From positions 1-32,375 of the forward strand of contig OMZJ01000142.1 in assembly GCA_900315495.1 (NCBI GenBank): 32,375 bases of DNA. Direction: 5' to 3'. A program made the translations under genes and the position numbers. The DNA is from an uncultured Lachnospiraceae bacterium. GTDB lineage: Bacteria; Bacillota; Clostridia; Lachnospirales; Lachnospiraceae. Shown in pieces: positions 1 through 8,900 of the stretch. Below the pieces are notes generated by a model, which made no database searches, had not been told where the DNA came from, and saw only the letters and a list, made by a program, of their open reading frames with translations. Numbering within the stretch: position 1 is the stretch's first letter; each line of letters begins with the position of its first letter.

Positions 1-1080
1 GCGGTTCCGGAGGAAACCACAGAAGAAGAAACCGAGGAGACGACCGAAGAGGAGCGCACCACCGAGCCGGCTCCGGAGGAAACCACAGAAGAAGAAACCA
101 AGGAGACGACCGAAGAGGAGCGCACCACCGAGCCGGCCACGGAGGAACGGACAGAGGAGGAGACCGAGGAGACAACGCAGGAGAGTGCGCCGCAGTACTA
201 CGGGCTTCCGGTCTGGTCCGACGAGGCATATACGGAGACTCCGCTTCCATCTTCCGGGCTGTGCTACGCGAAACTCGGCACCTATGACGAGAAAAATGAC
301 GTCGTCTATGCGGGAAAACAGACGGATTCCGACGCGGTATCTCATGTGGCGGAGAATGCGCAGGGAATGAATGTCATCAGCGGAACCGTATATTATTATA
401 TGGAAAACGCGGAGAACCCGGCGGAGGGGACGGTCTGGTCTGTGCCGGAGGCGGGCGGAACGCCGACCCTGCTCGCCCGCCATGTGGCGGACGGCGAGCC
501 AGTCTATATCATGAATTACAGTATTTTTGCCGGCGGCAGGGAATATCTCATCGGTTCGGATCCGGAGGGAAAGATCTGGCCCGGCGTCAGCCGGTTCCTG
601 ACCTTCTCTCCATCGTGGGCGTATTACCTGGATGAGAGCGGAAATATTGTCCGGTCCGACTACGCGGGAAACAAAGCGCAGGTGATTTCTCTTCCGTTCA
701 CGCCTGATGTCGTCTGGGCACAGGTGCTGGAACCGTACCTGTGCGTGTATGACGGCGCTTCGGACGCGCTCTACAGTGTCCGGACCGACACCGGCGAAAC
801 CGTGGCGATGCCGCTTGAAGGGATCGCCGACATGACGGACGGCCTTGCGGCGAACGGCAACTGGGTTTACGGAATTGAGGATGGGAATCTGGTGCGCGTC
901 CGCCCGAACGGCAGCGGCCTGGAAGTACTGACGGCAGGAACGGAGGACGAGCCGTGGACCGGCATTGTCTACGCGCTGGAGGATTATGTGGTGGCAGTCA
1001 GAGTTCAGGACGGCGTCCGGGAGGAAGAATTGTTCGCTCTTTCGTCCGGAGAGATCCTTCCCCTGGTACAGCTGCCTTAA
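1..1080 (+). CDS. C-terminal part of a Thr/Glu-repeat, propeller-like protein (5' end outside window)
   Basis: The reading frame is open from base 1 to the TAA at 1078-1080, so the start lies upstream of the window. The first ~62 codons are a Pro/Glu/Thr/Arg-rich segment of three 22-residue tandem units. After it comes a ~290-residue region with repeated short beta-strand-like patterns (GTVYYY, GTVWSVPEAGG, YYLDESGNIVRSD, ALYSVRTDTGE, NLVRVRPNGSG). These resemble the blades of DUF5050/YWTD-like propellers found in clostridial surface or regulatory proteins. No catalytic motif is visible and no transmembrane segment lies in the visible part. The acidic Thr-rich segment probably acts as a flexible spacer between an unseen N-terminal part (perhaps a membrane anchor or zinc ribbon) and the propeller; this is inference. 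The function is not recognised. A GC-rich hairpin follows the stop codon. Confidence 0.7.
   Translation, partial: AVPEETTEEETEETTEEERTTEPAPEETTEEETKETTEEERTTEPATEERTEEETEETTQESAPQYYGLPVWSDEAYTETPLPSSGLCYAKLGTYDEKNDVVYAGKQTDSDAVSHVAENAQGMNVISGTVYYYMENAENPAEGTVWSVPEAGGTPTLLARHVADGEPVYIMNYSIFAGGREYLIGSDPEGKIWPGVSRFLTFSPSWAYYLDESGNIVRSDYAGNKAQVISLPFTPDVVWAQVLEPYLCVYDGASDALYSVRTDTGETVAMPLEGIADMTDGLAANGNWVYGIEDGNLVRVRPNGSGLEVLTAGTEDEPWTGIVYALEDYVVAVRVQDGVREEELFALSSGEILPLVQLP
7..186 (+). repeat. Tandem 66-bp coding repeat, nearly three units
   Basis: Units begin at 7, 73 and 139 with a period of 66 bp (22 codons, in frame). The first two units are almost identical at the DNA level, including silent positions. 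The third has diverged and runs into unique sequence near 186. Each encodes an EETTEEE-type acidic Thr-rich segment. The array may continue upstream of the window. Near identity suggests recent duplication or slippage. Confidence 0.9.
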
Positions 1081-1094
1081 ACAGGGAGAGTACG

Positions 1095-1136
1095 GCAAAG
1101 GCTCCGGGGCGGGAATTCCTGCCCTGGGGCCTTTGC
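1095..1136 (+). terminator. Strong hairpin after the first gene, no U-tract
   Basis: Arms 1095-1110 and 1121-1136 can form 16 pairs, two of them G.T, around a 10-nt loop. The outer part is GCAAAGGC/GCCTTTGC. It lies 14 bases after the stop of the preceding gene, which suits a terminator, but AAATCC follows instead of a T-run. A small palindrome (CCTGAAA/TTTCAGG, 1140-1154) follows directly. It may be a poorly U-dependent terminator or a 3'-end stabiliser. Confidence 0.4.
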
Positions 1137-1292
1137 AAATCCTGAAACTTTCAGGACACTTCCGCGGATCCATGCCGGAAGAAACCGGCAGGGGGACGGG
1201 TACAGATTTCTGTTTTGCAGATGCGGGGAGGGCGCTCCATTTACTTGTCCCTTCCGGATTCTGCATTTGCCTGGCAGGGAGGAGGACAGGGT

Positions 1293-3704
1293 ATGCCGGG
1301 AGCACAGATCGATAAAGAAAAGACGATCCGGATTTCTGTGCGGCATCTGGTCGAATTTGTTCTCCGGAGCGGGGATATCGACACCCGGTTTGCCGGTGCG
1401 GCGAAGGATGCCATGCTGGAAGGGTCGCGCCTGCACCGCCGTATTCAGAAATCCATGGGGGAGAACTACCGGGCGGAGGTGGCGCTTCGCCAGTCGTTCT
1501 CGTATCCCGCATTTACGCTTCTCCTCGAGGGCAGGGCCGACGGCATTGAAGAGGATCCGGACGGGGTGATGATCGATGAGATCAAGACCGTCCTCTCGGA
1601 TCCGGATCAGCTGACGGAGCCCGTGCCGGTCCACCTGGCACAGGCGGTCTGCTATGGCGCCATCTACAGTGCGCAGAACCATCTGGACCGGATGAAGATT
1701 CAGATGACCTACTGCGGGCAGGCGGATGAAAAGATCCGACGCTTTCAGAGAGAATACTCGGCGCAGGAACTGCAGGAGGAGCTGCACAGCCTTCTGGAAA
1801 AATACCGTCCCTGGGCAGAATTTGCCGTGAGGCACCGCGAGAAGCGGGATCAGTCCCTGGAGGGCATGCCGTTTCCCTTTCCCTACCGCCCCGGCCAGCG
1901 TAAACTGGTCGTCGCCGCGTGGAAAGCCATGCAGAAACAGGAAACCCTGCTGATTCAGGCGCCGACCGGCGTCGGGAAAACCATGTCGGTTCTTTTTCCG
2001 GCGGTGCTGATGCTGCGGTATTCCGATGCCGAGCGGATTTTCTACCTGACGGCAAAGACCACCACGCGCCGGACCGCGGAGGAGAGTATCCGGATCCTCC
2101 GGGACCGCGGCGCCGCAGTGACTTCCGTCACCATTGCGGCAAAGGACCGGATGTGCTTTCAGGAAAAGAGGGAATGCAATCCGGACAGCTGTCCCTGTGC
2201 AAAGGGACATTTCGACCGGGTGGGGAAGGCAGCCTTTGACCTTTTGTCCGAGGAAGGGCAGATCACCGAACCGGTCATTCTGGAGCACGCCCGGCAGGCA
2301 CAGGTCTGTCCCTTCGAGTTCTGTCTGGATCTGACAGAGTGGACGGACTGCATCATCTGCGATTATAATTATGTCTATGATCCCAATGTCCGCCTGCAGC
2401 GCTTTTTCGGCGACGGCCAGAAGACAGATGCACTCTTCTTGGTGGACGAGGCGCACAATCTCGTCGACCGGGGGCGAGAAATGTACAGCGCGGGCCTGGT
2501 GAAGGAAGACTTTTTGAAAGCCAGAAAAACCTACGCCGCTTATCCCGATCTGGTCCGCCTGGCCGGCGCGGCGAATCGGGCGATGCTCTGCCTGAAAAAG
2601 GAATCCGCCGGGGACGAGGAAACCCGGAAACTTGCTCCGGCCCGGCGCATTGCGGATCGCGGGGAGATTGCCGGCGTGACGAAGGCGGTCCGGAAACTGT
2701 ACGAAGCCCTGACCGATCTGCCTAAGCGGGATCCCGGGTGGAAGCCCACGGACGAATCGTCGGAATTTTTCTTCGGTCTGCGGGATTACCTGGCCTGCGA
2801 AGAGCAGCTTTCGGAGAACAGTCGGATCTATACGGAAAACCGGGCGGACGGAACCTTTCTGATCCGCCTGTTCTGCGTCAACCCGTCCGGCCGTCTTGCC
2901 GCGTGTACGAAGCAGGCGATGGCATCGATTTTCTTCTCCGCAACCTTTCTTCCGATTTCCTATTACCGGGATCTTCTCACCGGAGACTCGGACACGCCGG
3001 CCGTCTACATCCCCTCGCCCTTTGACCGGAGCCGCCGGCTGATTGTGGCCGCAGCGGATGTCACGACGAAATACACGCGGCGCAGCGCGGCGGAATATAC
3101 GCGCTGCGGGCAGTACATCACCAGGATGCTGCAGGCGCGGAAGGGCAATTATCTGGTCTTTTTCCCTTCCTACCGGATGATGGAAGACATCTGTGCGGTC
3201 ACAGAGATCCCGGACGGATTCCGGACAATCCGGCAGCTGCAGGAGATGGATGAGGCGTCCCGCGGAGAATTTCTGCGGTATTTCTCCGAGCGCGATTGTC
3301 CGACGGTCGGTTTCTGCGTGACCGGCGGGATCTTCGGGGAGGGAATCGATCTGCAGCAGGATCGTCTGATCGGCGTCTGCATCGTCGGGACGGGTCTGGC
3401 GCAGATCAGCGCGGAGAATGAGATCCTGCGGGGATATTATACCGACCGCGGAATGGACGGGTTTGCCTGTGCATATCTGTATCCCGGCATGAACCGGGTG
3501 ATGCAGGCGGCGGGCCGGCTGATCCGAACGGACGATGACAACGGGGTGATCCTGCTGATGGATGAGCGGTTTCTGCGCCGGGAATACCGTGCACTTTTTC
3601 CGCCGGAATGGGACGACTGCCGCAGTGTGCATCTTGCCAGTGTCAGCAGTGTACTGGAGACGTTCTGGAAGAAATTTCCAGAGAGAAAGGAGCAGCATGA
3701 CTGA
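1293..3704 (+). CDS. PD-(D/E)XK nuclease / DinG-type DNA helicase fusion
   Basis: This 803-residue protein should be an ATP-dependent superfamily 2 helicase of the XPD/DinG type with an N-terminal nuclease-like domain. Residues ~40-130 carry a RecB/Cas4-like core (D83 in GRADGI, then E96-x-K98 in IDEIKT). Residues ~200-600 carry Walker A (APTGVGKT, K229), cysteines fitting an XPD-like iron-sulfur cluster (C288, C295, C299, C301, with more near the CPFEFC motif) and a DEAH box at 385-388. The C-terminal half has helicase motifs V/VI (GGIFGEGIDL and QAAGRLIRT). The ATG at 1293 is chosen because a GGAGG site lies about 8 bases upstream; an in-frame ATG at 1215 has no such site. The stop overlaps the next gene by 8 bases, suggesting co-translation. 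A role in DNA repair or structure resolution is inferred from the family. Confidence 0.88.
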   Translation: MPGAQIDKEKTIRISVRHLVEFVLRSGDIDTRFAGAAKDAMLEGSRLHRRIQKSMGENYRAEVALRQSFSYPAFTLLLEGRADGIEEDPDGVMIDEIKTVLSDPDQLTEPVPVHLAQAVCYGAIYSAQNHLDRMKIQMTYCGQADEKIRRFQREYSAQELQEELHSLLEKYRPWAEFAVRHREKRDQSLEGMPFPFPYRPGQRKLVVAAWKAMQKQETLLIQAPTGVGKTMSVLFPAVLMLRYSDAERIFYLTAKTTTRRTAEESIRILRDRGAAVTSVTIAAKDRMCFQEKRECNPDSCPCAKGHFDRVGKAAFDLLSEEGQITEPVILEHARQAQVCPFEFCLDLTEWTDCIICDYNYVYDPNVRLQRFFGDGQKTDALFLVDEAHNLVDRGREMYSAGLVKEDFLKARKTYAAYPDLVRLAGAANRAMLCLKKESAGDEETRKLAPARRIADRGEIAGVTKAVRKLYEALTDLPKRDPGWKPTDESSEFFFGLRDYLACEEQLSENSRIYTENRADGTFLIRLFCVNPSGRLAACTKQAMASIFFSATFLPISYYRDLLTGDSDTPAVYIPSPFDRSRRLIVAAADVTTKYTRRSAAEYTRCGQYITRMLQARKGNYLVFFPSYRMMEDICAVTEIPDGFRTIRQLQEMDEASRGEFLRYFSERDCPTVGFCVTGGIFGEGIDLQQDRLIGVCIVGTGLAQISAENEILRGYYTDRGMDGFACAYLYPGMNRVMQAAGRLIRTDDDNGVILLMDERFLRREYRALFPPEWDDCRSVHLASVSSVLETFWKKFPERKEQHD

Positions 3705-4476
3705 GAGAGATCAGTGGACGAACGGACAGGAGGAGCAGACCGGCAGCGCGAGCGAAAGCGCGGGAATGGATCAGGAGAGGAATCCTGTGCCGGAGGACAA
3801 AGCCTCGGGAGAACCGGAGGGAGACAGCGGACATTTCGCCGAAATTCTGCAGGAAATCAGCCGGATCCCGGAGCTGACCGAGGAGGAAGAAAAGCGGCTG
3901 GAGCAGAAACTGCCGGACCGGGAGGCAAAGGACCGGCTGATCCAGGGCAGCCTGCTGCAGGTGATCCGCATCGCTATGTCCATGGGGGCCGGCGAGGCGG
4001 AGCTGGAGGATCTCGTGCAGGAGGGGAATGTCGCCCTGACACTGTTCCTGGAAGATTTCCGTGGCGGAGATTTCCGGAAGCGCCGGGATGAAGCCGTCCG
4101 GGCGGCCATGAAGGAATATCTGGACGGAATCCGGGAGACACAGAGCGGGGACAGCCGGTATACGGATCTGATCAATCAGGTCATGGACGCCTCCGCGGAA
4201 CTGGCAAAGCAGACGGGGAAGACGCCGACCGTGCAGCAGATCGCGGAGCGGACCGGACTGACCGTCGATGAGACTGAGAGACTCGTGCGGGAGGCAGTCA
4301 ATGCCACGACGACCCAGAACATTGCCGACCGGGTCACGAGTATGGCGCAGCCGGATGCGGTGTCCGATTATCTGTCCCGCCAGTCGGAGGGCGCAGACGG
4401 GTCCGGGAGCGGTTCCCGCACCGGTGCGGCGTCCTCCGGGTCGTGGGAGGAAAATCTCGCGAAAAAAATGAACTGA
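3697..4476 (+). CDS. Truncated sigma-70-like protein
   Basis: This 259-residue protein begins inside the end of the helicase gene (ATG at 3697, preceded by AGAAAGGAG). Residues 1-45 are acidic and low-complexity. Residues ~50-115 resemble sigma-70 regions 1.2 to 2.2 and keep the RNA-polymerase-core binding signature D105-LVQEG-N111. The following segment, where regions 2.3 and 2.4 should carry the aromatic residues for promoter melting (as in YATWW), reads instead as charged sequence (RKRRDEAVRAAM). Residues ~155-190 match region 3 (GKTPTVQQIAERTGLTVDE). No region 4 helix-turn-helix follows; the tail (residues ~225-259) is Ser/Gly-rich. The protein could bind RNA polymerase without recognising a -10 or -35 element. 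Alternatively it may be a diverged alternative sigma factor or a decaying gene. Confidence 0.7.
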   Translation: MTERDQWTNGQEEQTGSASESAGMDQERNPVPEDKASGEPEGDSGHFAEILQEISRIPELTEEEEKRLEQKLPDREAKDRLIQGSLLQVIRIAMSMGAGEAELEDLVQEGNVALTLFLEDFRGGDFRKRRDEAVRAAMKEYLDGIRETQSGDSRYTDLINQVMDASAELAKQTGKTPTVQQIAERTGLTVDETERLVREAVNATTTQNIADRVTSMAQPDAVSDYLSRQSEGADGSGSGSRTGAASSGSWEENLAKKMN

Positions 4477-4477
4477 C

Positions 4478-4506
4478 TTGCGGGGTGCCCTGGAATCGTG
4501 TATCAT
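4478..4506 (+). promoter_or_regulatory. Predicted sigma-A promoter for the SEDS gene
   Basis: TTGCGG (4478-4483) and TATCAT (4501-4506) are separated by 17 bases, just after the sigma-like gene. Transcription would start near 4513, giving a leader of about 100 nt to the ATG at 4615. Confidence 0.5.
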
Positions 4507-4614
4507 GCAAAACAGCGGCTTCGTTTTCTGCACGCCAGAGTGCAGGAACATTTGCGCGGGCGGAGCGGGAATCCTGCGGATTCCGCTCTGCCGTTTCCTT
4601 TTCAGGAGGTGGCA

Positions 4615-5883
4615 ATGACAGAGAGATCCGGGACATCAGGCCGGACAGAGGAAAAGAAGAAGGCCCCCAGGAAGACATTCCGGGAGCGTCTCCGGGAATT
4701 TGTGGTGATAGGTCCGCTGAACTATCGGATCCTGTTCCCGGTGATTTTTCTGAATGTGATCGGGATCATCATGATCTACAGCACCAGCTTTTACCAGTTT
4801 TCCAATCCCTTCCGGCTGCTGAGGCCGCAGCTGATGTATGTGTTCATCGGGTTTGCGGCCATGCTTCTGGTGGCGCGGACGGATTACCGCTTCTGGATCC
4901 GGGTGCTCGGGCCGGTGGGAGCAATCCTTTCCATCGGAATGATCTGTCTTCTGAAAACCAGACTGGGGGTGCACAACCTGGGGGCAACCAGATGGCTTGC
5001 CATCGGCCCGATTCAGTTCCAGGTGGCGGAGCCGGTCAAGACGCTTTTCATGCTGTTCTACGCCTGGCTGATCGGCCGGACCCTCTTTTCCCGGCGGGGA
5101 TCTCTGGTCATCTACTGGGGGGTGACGCTGCTCTGTGCCTTCCTCTTCTGGAGAATCAGCAACAACATGAGCACCGCGCTGATTCTCTTTCTGATCGGCC
5201 TGTGCATTGATTTCGTCAATCGCCCCGGCTATCGCCGCTATCTGATTCTCGTGTGCACGGTCATTGCGGTGGTGGCCGCGGTGCTTCTGATCGTCGGAAA
5301 TTCACAGCCGGCGGCGGACGAAAGCTTCCGCATCACCCGGATCCGCGCCTTTCTGCATCCGGAATCCGATACCTACTCCAGCAGCGAGGCCCTGCAGGGA
5401 CAGAAGGCGTTGACAGCGCTCGGGTCAGGCGGCTTTTTCGGGCGGGGACTCGGCCAGGGCCTGGTCAAGTACACGCTGTCCGAGCCGTATAACGACTACA
5501 TTCTGGCGATCGTCGGGGAGGAGCTCGGCGCCTTCGGCGTCCTGGTGCTCATGTCTCTGTTCATCTATCTGCTGCTTCAGATTCTGCGCGTCGCACGGGA
5601 TGCTGTCGATACGCAGGGCCGGGTGTTCTGCATCGGTGTCTTCGCACAGATCGCCGTGCAGACGCTGCTCAACATCTTTGTTGTCATCCACTGGTTCCCG
5701 ACAACGGGAGTCAGTCTTCCCTTCATCAGCTACGGAGGGGCTTCTGCCGTCTTCCTGCTGATTGAGATCGGCATGGTCTTCAGCATTGACAATACATCGA
5801 AAAACCGCCGCTACCGCAGAGACGCGGCCAGGGAGGTGGATCAGATTGACCGCCGGAGAGCCATGCAGAATCTGCTGTATTAA
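4615..5883 (+). CDS. SEDS peptidoglycan glycosyltransferase (FtsW/RodA/SpoVE family)
   Basis: This 422-residue, multi-pass membrane protein should polymerise lipid II into glycan strands together with a class B PBP. It has a ~35-residue charged cytoplasmic N-terminus and then about ten hydrophobic segments. Family signatures include LGATRWLAIG after the early helices, the large extracellular loop with GLGQG and SEPYNDYI, and the C-terminal PTTGVSLPFISYGG. The Asp in the NDY motif (D294) corresponds to the essential SEDS aspartate, so the enzyme looks active. The start at 4615 has an AGGAGG site 6-11 bases upstream. The sequence does not decide between division (FtsW), elongation (RodA) and sporulation (SpoVE) roles. 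The next gene but one is a class A PBP-like protein, not the expected class B partner. Confidence 0.92.
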   Translation: MTERSGTSGRTEEKKKAPRKTFRERLREFVVIGPLNYRILFPVIFLNVIGIIMIYSTSFYQFSNPFRLLRPQLMYVFIGFAAMLLVARTDYRFWIRVLGPVGAILSIGMICLLKTRLGVHNLGATRWLAIGPIQFQVAEPVKTLFMLFYAWLIGRTLFSRRGSLVIYWGVTLLCAFLFWRISNNMSTALILFLIGLCIDFVNRPGYRRYLILVCTVIAVVAAVLLIVGNSQPAADESFRITRIRAFLHPESDTYSSSEALQGQKALTALGSGGFFGRGLGQGLVKYTLSEPYNDYILAIVGEELGAFGVLVLMSLFIYLLLQILRVARDAVDTQGRVFCIGVFAQIAVQTLLNIFVVIHWFPTTGVSLPFISYGGASAVFLLIEIGMVFSIDNTSKNRRYRRDAAREVDQIDRRRAMQNLLY

Positions 5884-5945
5884 GCCGTTGTCTCATTCCA
5901 TGTGCCGGTAAGGGCACCAATCAGCCTGCAGTCAGGAGGGCAGCC

Positions 5946-8900
5946 ATGAGTGTTCGCAGAATCTACGTAGAAAAGAAAAAGCCGTATGCCGTCAAGGCAC
6001 GGGAACTCGAGGGAGAGATCCGGGATTATCTGAACATCCGGGGCGTCAGCGGGGTCCGCGTGCTGATGCGCTATGACATCGAAAACCTTTCGGACGCGTG
6101 CTGGGAGCGCGCGAAGGGGACGATTTTCTCGGAGCCGCCGGTGGATTATCTGTACGGTGAAACCTTCCCCCGTGAGGCTTCCGACCGGATTTTCTCTGTC
6201 GAGTACCTGCCGGGACAGTTCGACCAGAGAGCCGATTCCGCCGAACAGGCGGTAGCGCTTCTGGATGAGAGCCAGAGTCCTGCCATCCGCTCCGCGACAA
6301 CCTATGTGATTTCCGGGGAAATCACAGACCAGGAATTTGCGCTGATCCGGGAGCACTGCATCAATCCGGTGGATTCGCGGGAGACCGGGGAACAGATTCC
6401 CAAGACGGTGATTCAGAAATACCAGGAACCGGCCGATGTCGCGGTGGAGGAGCACTTCACGGAGGAATCGGACGAGGCCCTGCGCAGGCGCTACGAGGCC
6501 CTGAATCTCGCGATGACATGGAAGGATTTTCTGTTTATCCGTGACTACTTCCGGGATGACGAGCACCGCGACCCGACGATCACCGAAATCCGCGTGCTGG
6601 ACACCTACTGGTCTGACCACTGCCGTCATACGACCTTCCTGACCGAACTGACGGATGTCAGGCTGGACGACGGCTTCTACCGCCCCGCGGTGGAGAAGAG
6701 CTGGGAGCGCTATCAGAAGACGCACCGTGAAATCAATGCGGCGCAGAAGAAAAACCGCTGTGTCAGCCTGATGGATGTGGCGCTGGCCGGCATGCGCGAG
6801 CTGAAGCGGGAGGGGAAACTGACCGATCAGGAAGAATCGGACGAGATCAACGCCTGCTCGATTGTCGTTCCAGTGGAAATCGACGGAAAGACGGAGGAGT
6901 GGCTGATCAATTTCAAGAATGAGACGCACAACCACCCGACCGAGATCGAGCCCTTCGGCGGCGCGGCTACCTGCCTGGGCGGCGCCATCCGCGATCCGCT
7001 GTCCGGCCGCACCTATGTCTATCAGGCCATGCGCGTGACAGGGGCGGCAGATCCGCGCACGCCCCTCGACCGCACCCTGAAGGGCAAGCTTCCGCAGTCC
7101 CGCATCGTGCGCACCGCGGCCAGAGGATACAGCTCCTACGGCAACCAGATCGGTCTGGCGACCGGCCTCGTGAAGGAAATCTATCATCCGGATTATGTCG
7201 CCAAGCGCATGGAGATCGGTGCGGTCATGGCGGCGGCACCGAGAAAACAGATTGTGCGAAAGGATTCCGACCCCGGCGATATCATCATTCTTCTGGGCGG
7301 CCGCACCGGCCGCGACGGCTGCGGCGGAGCGACGGGTTCCTCCAAGGCGCACACGGTTTCGTCGATTGAGACCTGCGGTGCAGAGGTGCAGAAGGGAAAT
7401 GCGCCGACCGAGCGCAAGCTGCAGCGGCTGTTCTACCGCCCGGAGGTCAGCCGGATGATCAAGAAATGCAACGACTTCGGCGCGGGCGGCGTGTCCGTGG
7501 CCATCGGTGAGCTGGCCGACGGCCTGGTCGTCAATCTGGACAAGGTCCCCAGAAAGTATGCCGGCCTGGACGGCACGGAGATTGCCATCTCCGAGTCACA
7601 GGAGCGCATGGCAGTTGTCGTGGCGCCGGCGGATGTGGATCAGTTCCTGGCTTACGCGGATTCCGAGAACCTGGAGGCGACACCGGTTGCGGTGGTGACT
7701 AAGGAGCCGCGGCTGGTTCTGCAGTGGCGCGGCCGGGACATCGTCAATATCAGCCGCGCGTTCCTGAACACGAACGGTGCGCATCAGGAGGCAGAGGCCG
7801 AGGTAGAGATGCCGGATCCCGGGAAGAATCCCTTCCGGACCGGCGCACGGACCGTGCAGCCCGACTGCAGCCGGGAGTGGCTTTCCATGCTCGGGGAGCT
7901 GAACGTCTGTTCGGAACAGGGGCTTTCGGAAATGTTCGACAGCTCCATCGGTGCCGGGACGGTTCTGATGCCCTACGGCGGAAAATACCAGCGCACCGAG
8001 ATCCAGACCATGGTGGCAAAGCTTCCGCTGCTGCATGGGTACAGCGACACGGTCACCATGATGAGCTTCGGATTTGATCCGGATCTCTCCAAATGGAGCC
8101 CGTATCACGGCGCAGCCTGGGCGGTCGCGGAATCCATCAGCAAGATTGCGGCGGCGGGCGGCGACACCTCCCGGATTCACCTGACCTTCCAGGAGTATTT
8201 CCAGCGGATGACGAAGGACCGGAAGGGATGGGGCATCCCGCTTTCCGCGCTCCTCGGCGCGTTTGACGCGCAGCTGGGTTTTGAAACGGCCTCCATCGGC
8301 GGAAAGGATTCCATGTCCGGCACCTTCGATCACATCAGCGTGCCGCCGACCCTGGTCTCCTTTGCGGTGGATGTGGATCACGCGCGCCACGTGGTTTCTC
8401 CGGAACTCAAGAAAGCGGGAGATGTGCTGGTTCTGGTGGAAGCGCCTCACGACACCTATGATCTGCCGGATTACCCGGGAATCCGCGCGGCCTATGCGGA
8501 TTTCTACCGGGATGTGGATGCCGGCAGAATTCGTGCGGCTTATGCGCTCGGCCGCCGGGGCATTGCCGAGGCGGTCAGCAAGATGGCATTCGGAAACCGC
8601 CTGGGTGTCAATCTTTTCGATGAGGTCTCCGGCAGCGAGCTGTTTGCGCCGGCATTCGGCAGCCTGATCGCGGAAGTGCCGGCGGATCAGGTCGGTGCCC
8701 TCATCGTTTCCTGCCGGGTGATCGGAAGTGTCACGGCAGAGCCGTGCCTTTCCTGGAAGGAGACCAGGATTTCTCTGGCGGATGCGCAGAAATCCTGGGA
8801 CAACCCGCTGACAAAGATCTTCCCGGAGGTATCCGGCCAGAAGCCGGTGCCCTCCGAAAATCATCTCTTCCAGGCGCCGCATGTGTACCAGAGCCGTTTC

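Noticed and set aside
1077..3698. Long open frame of 873 codons on the - strand opposite the helicase gene
   Set aside because: It mirrors the codon pattern of the + strand helicase in GC-rich DNA, has no recognisable domain and no ribosome site, and covers a gene with clear motifs.
5884..5945. Search for a purine riboswitch upstream of purL
   Set aside because: The 62-base gap is too short and shows no aptamer-like three-helix pattern.
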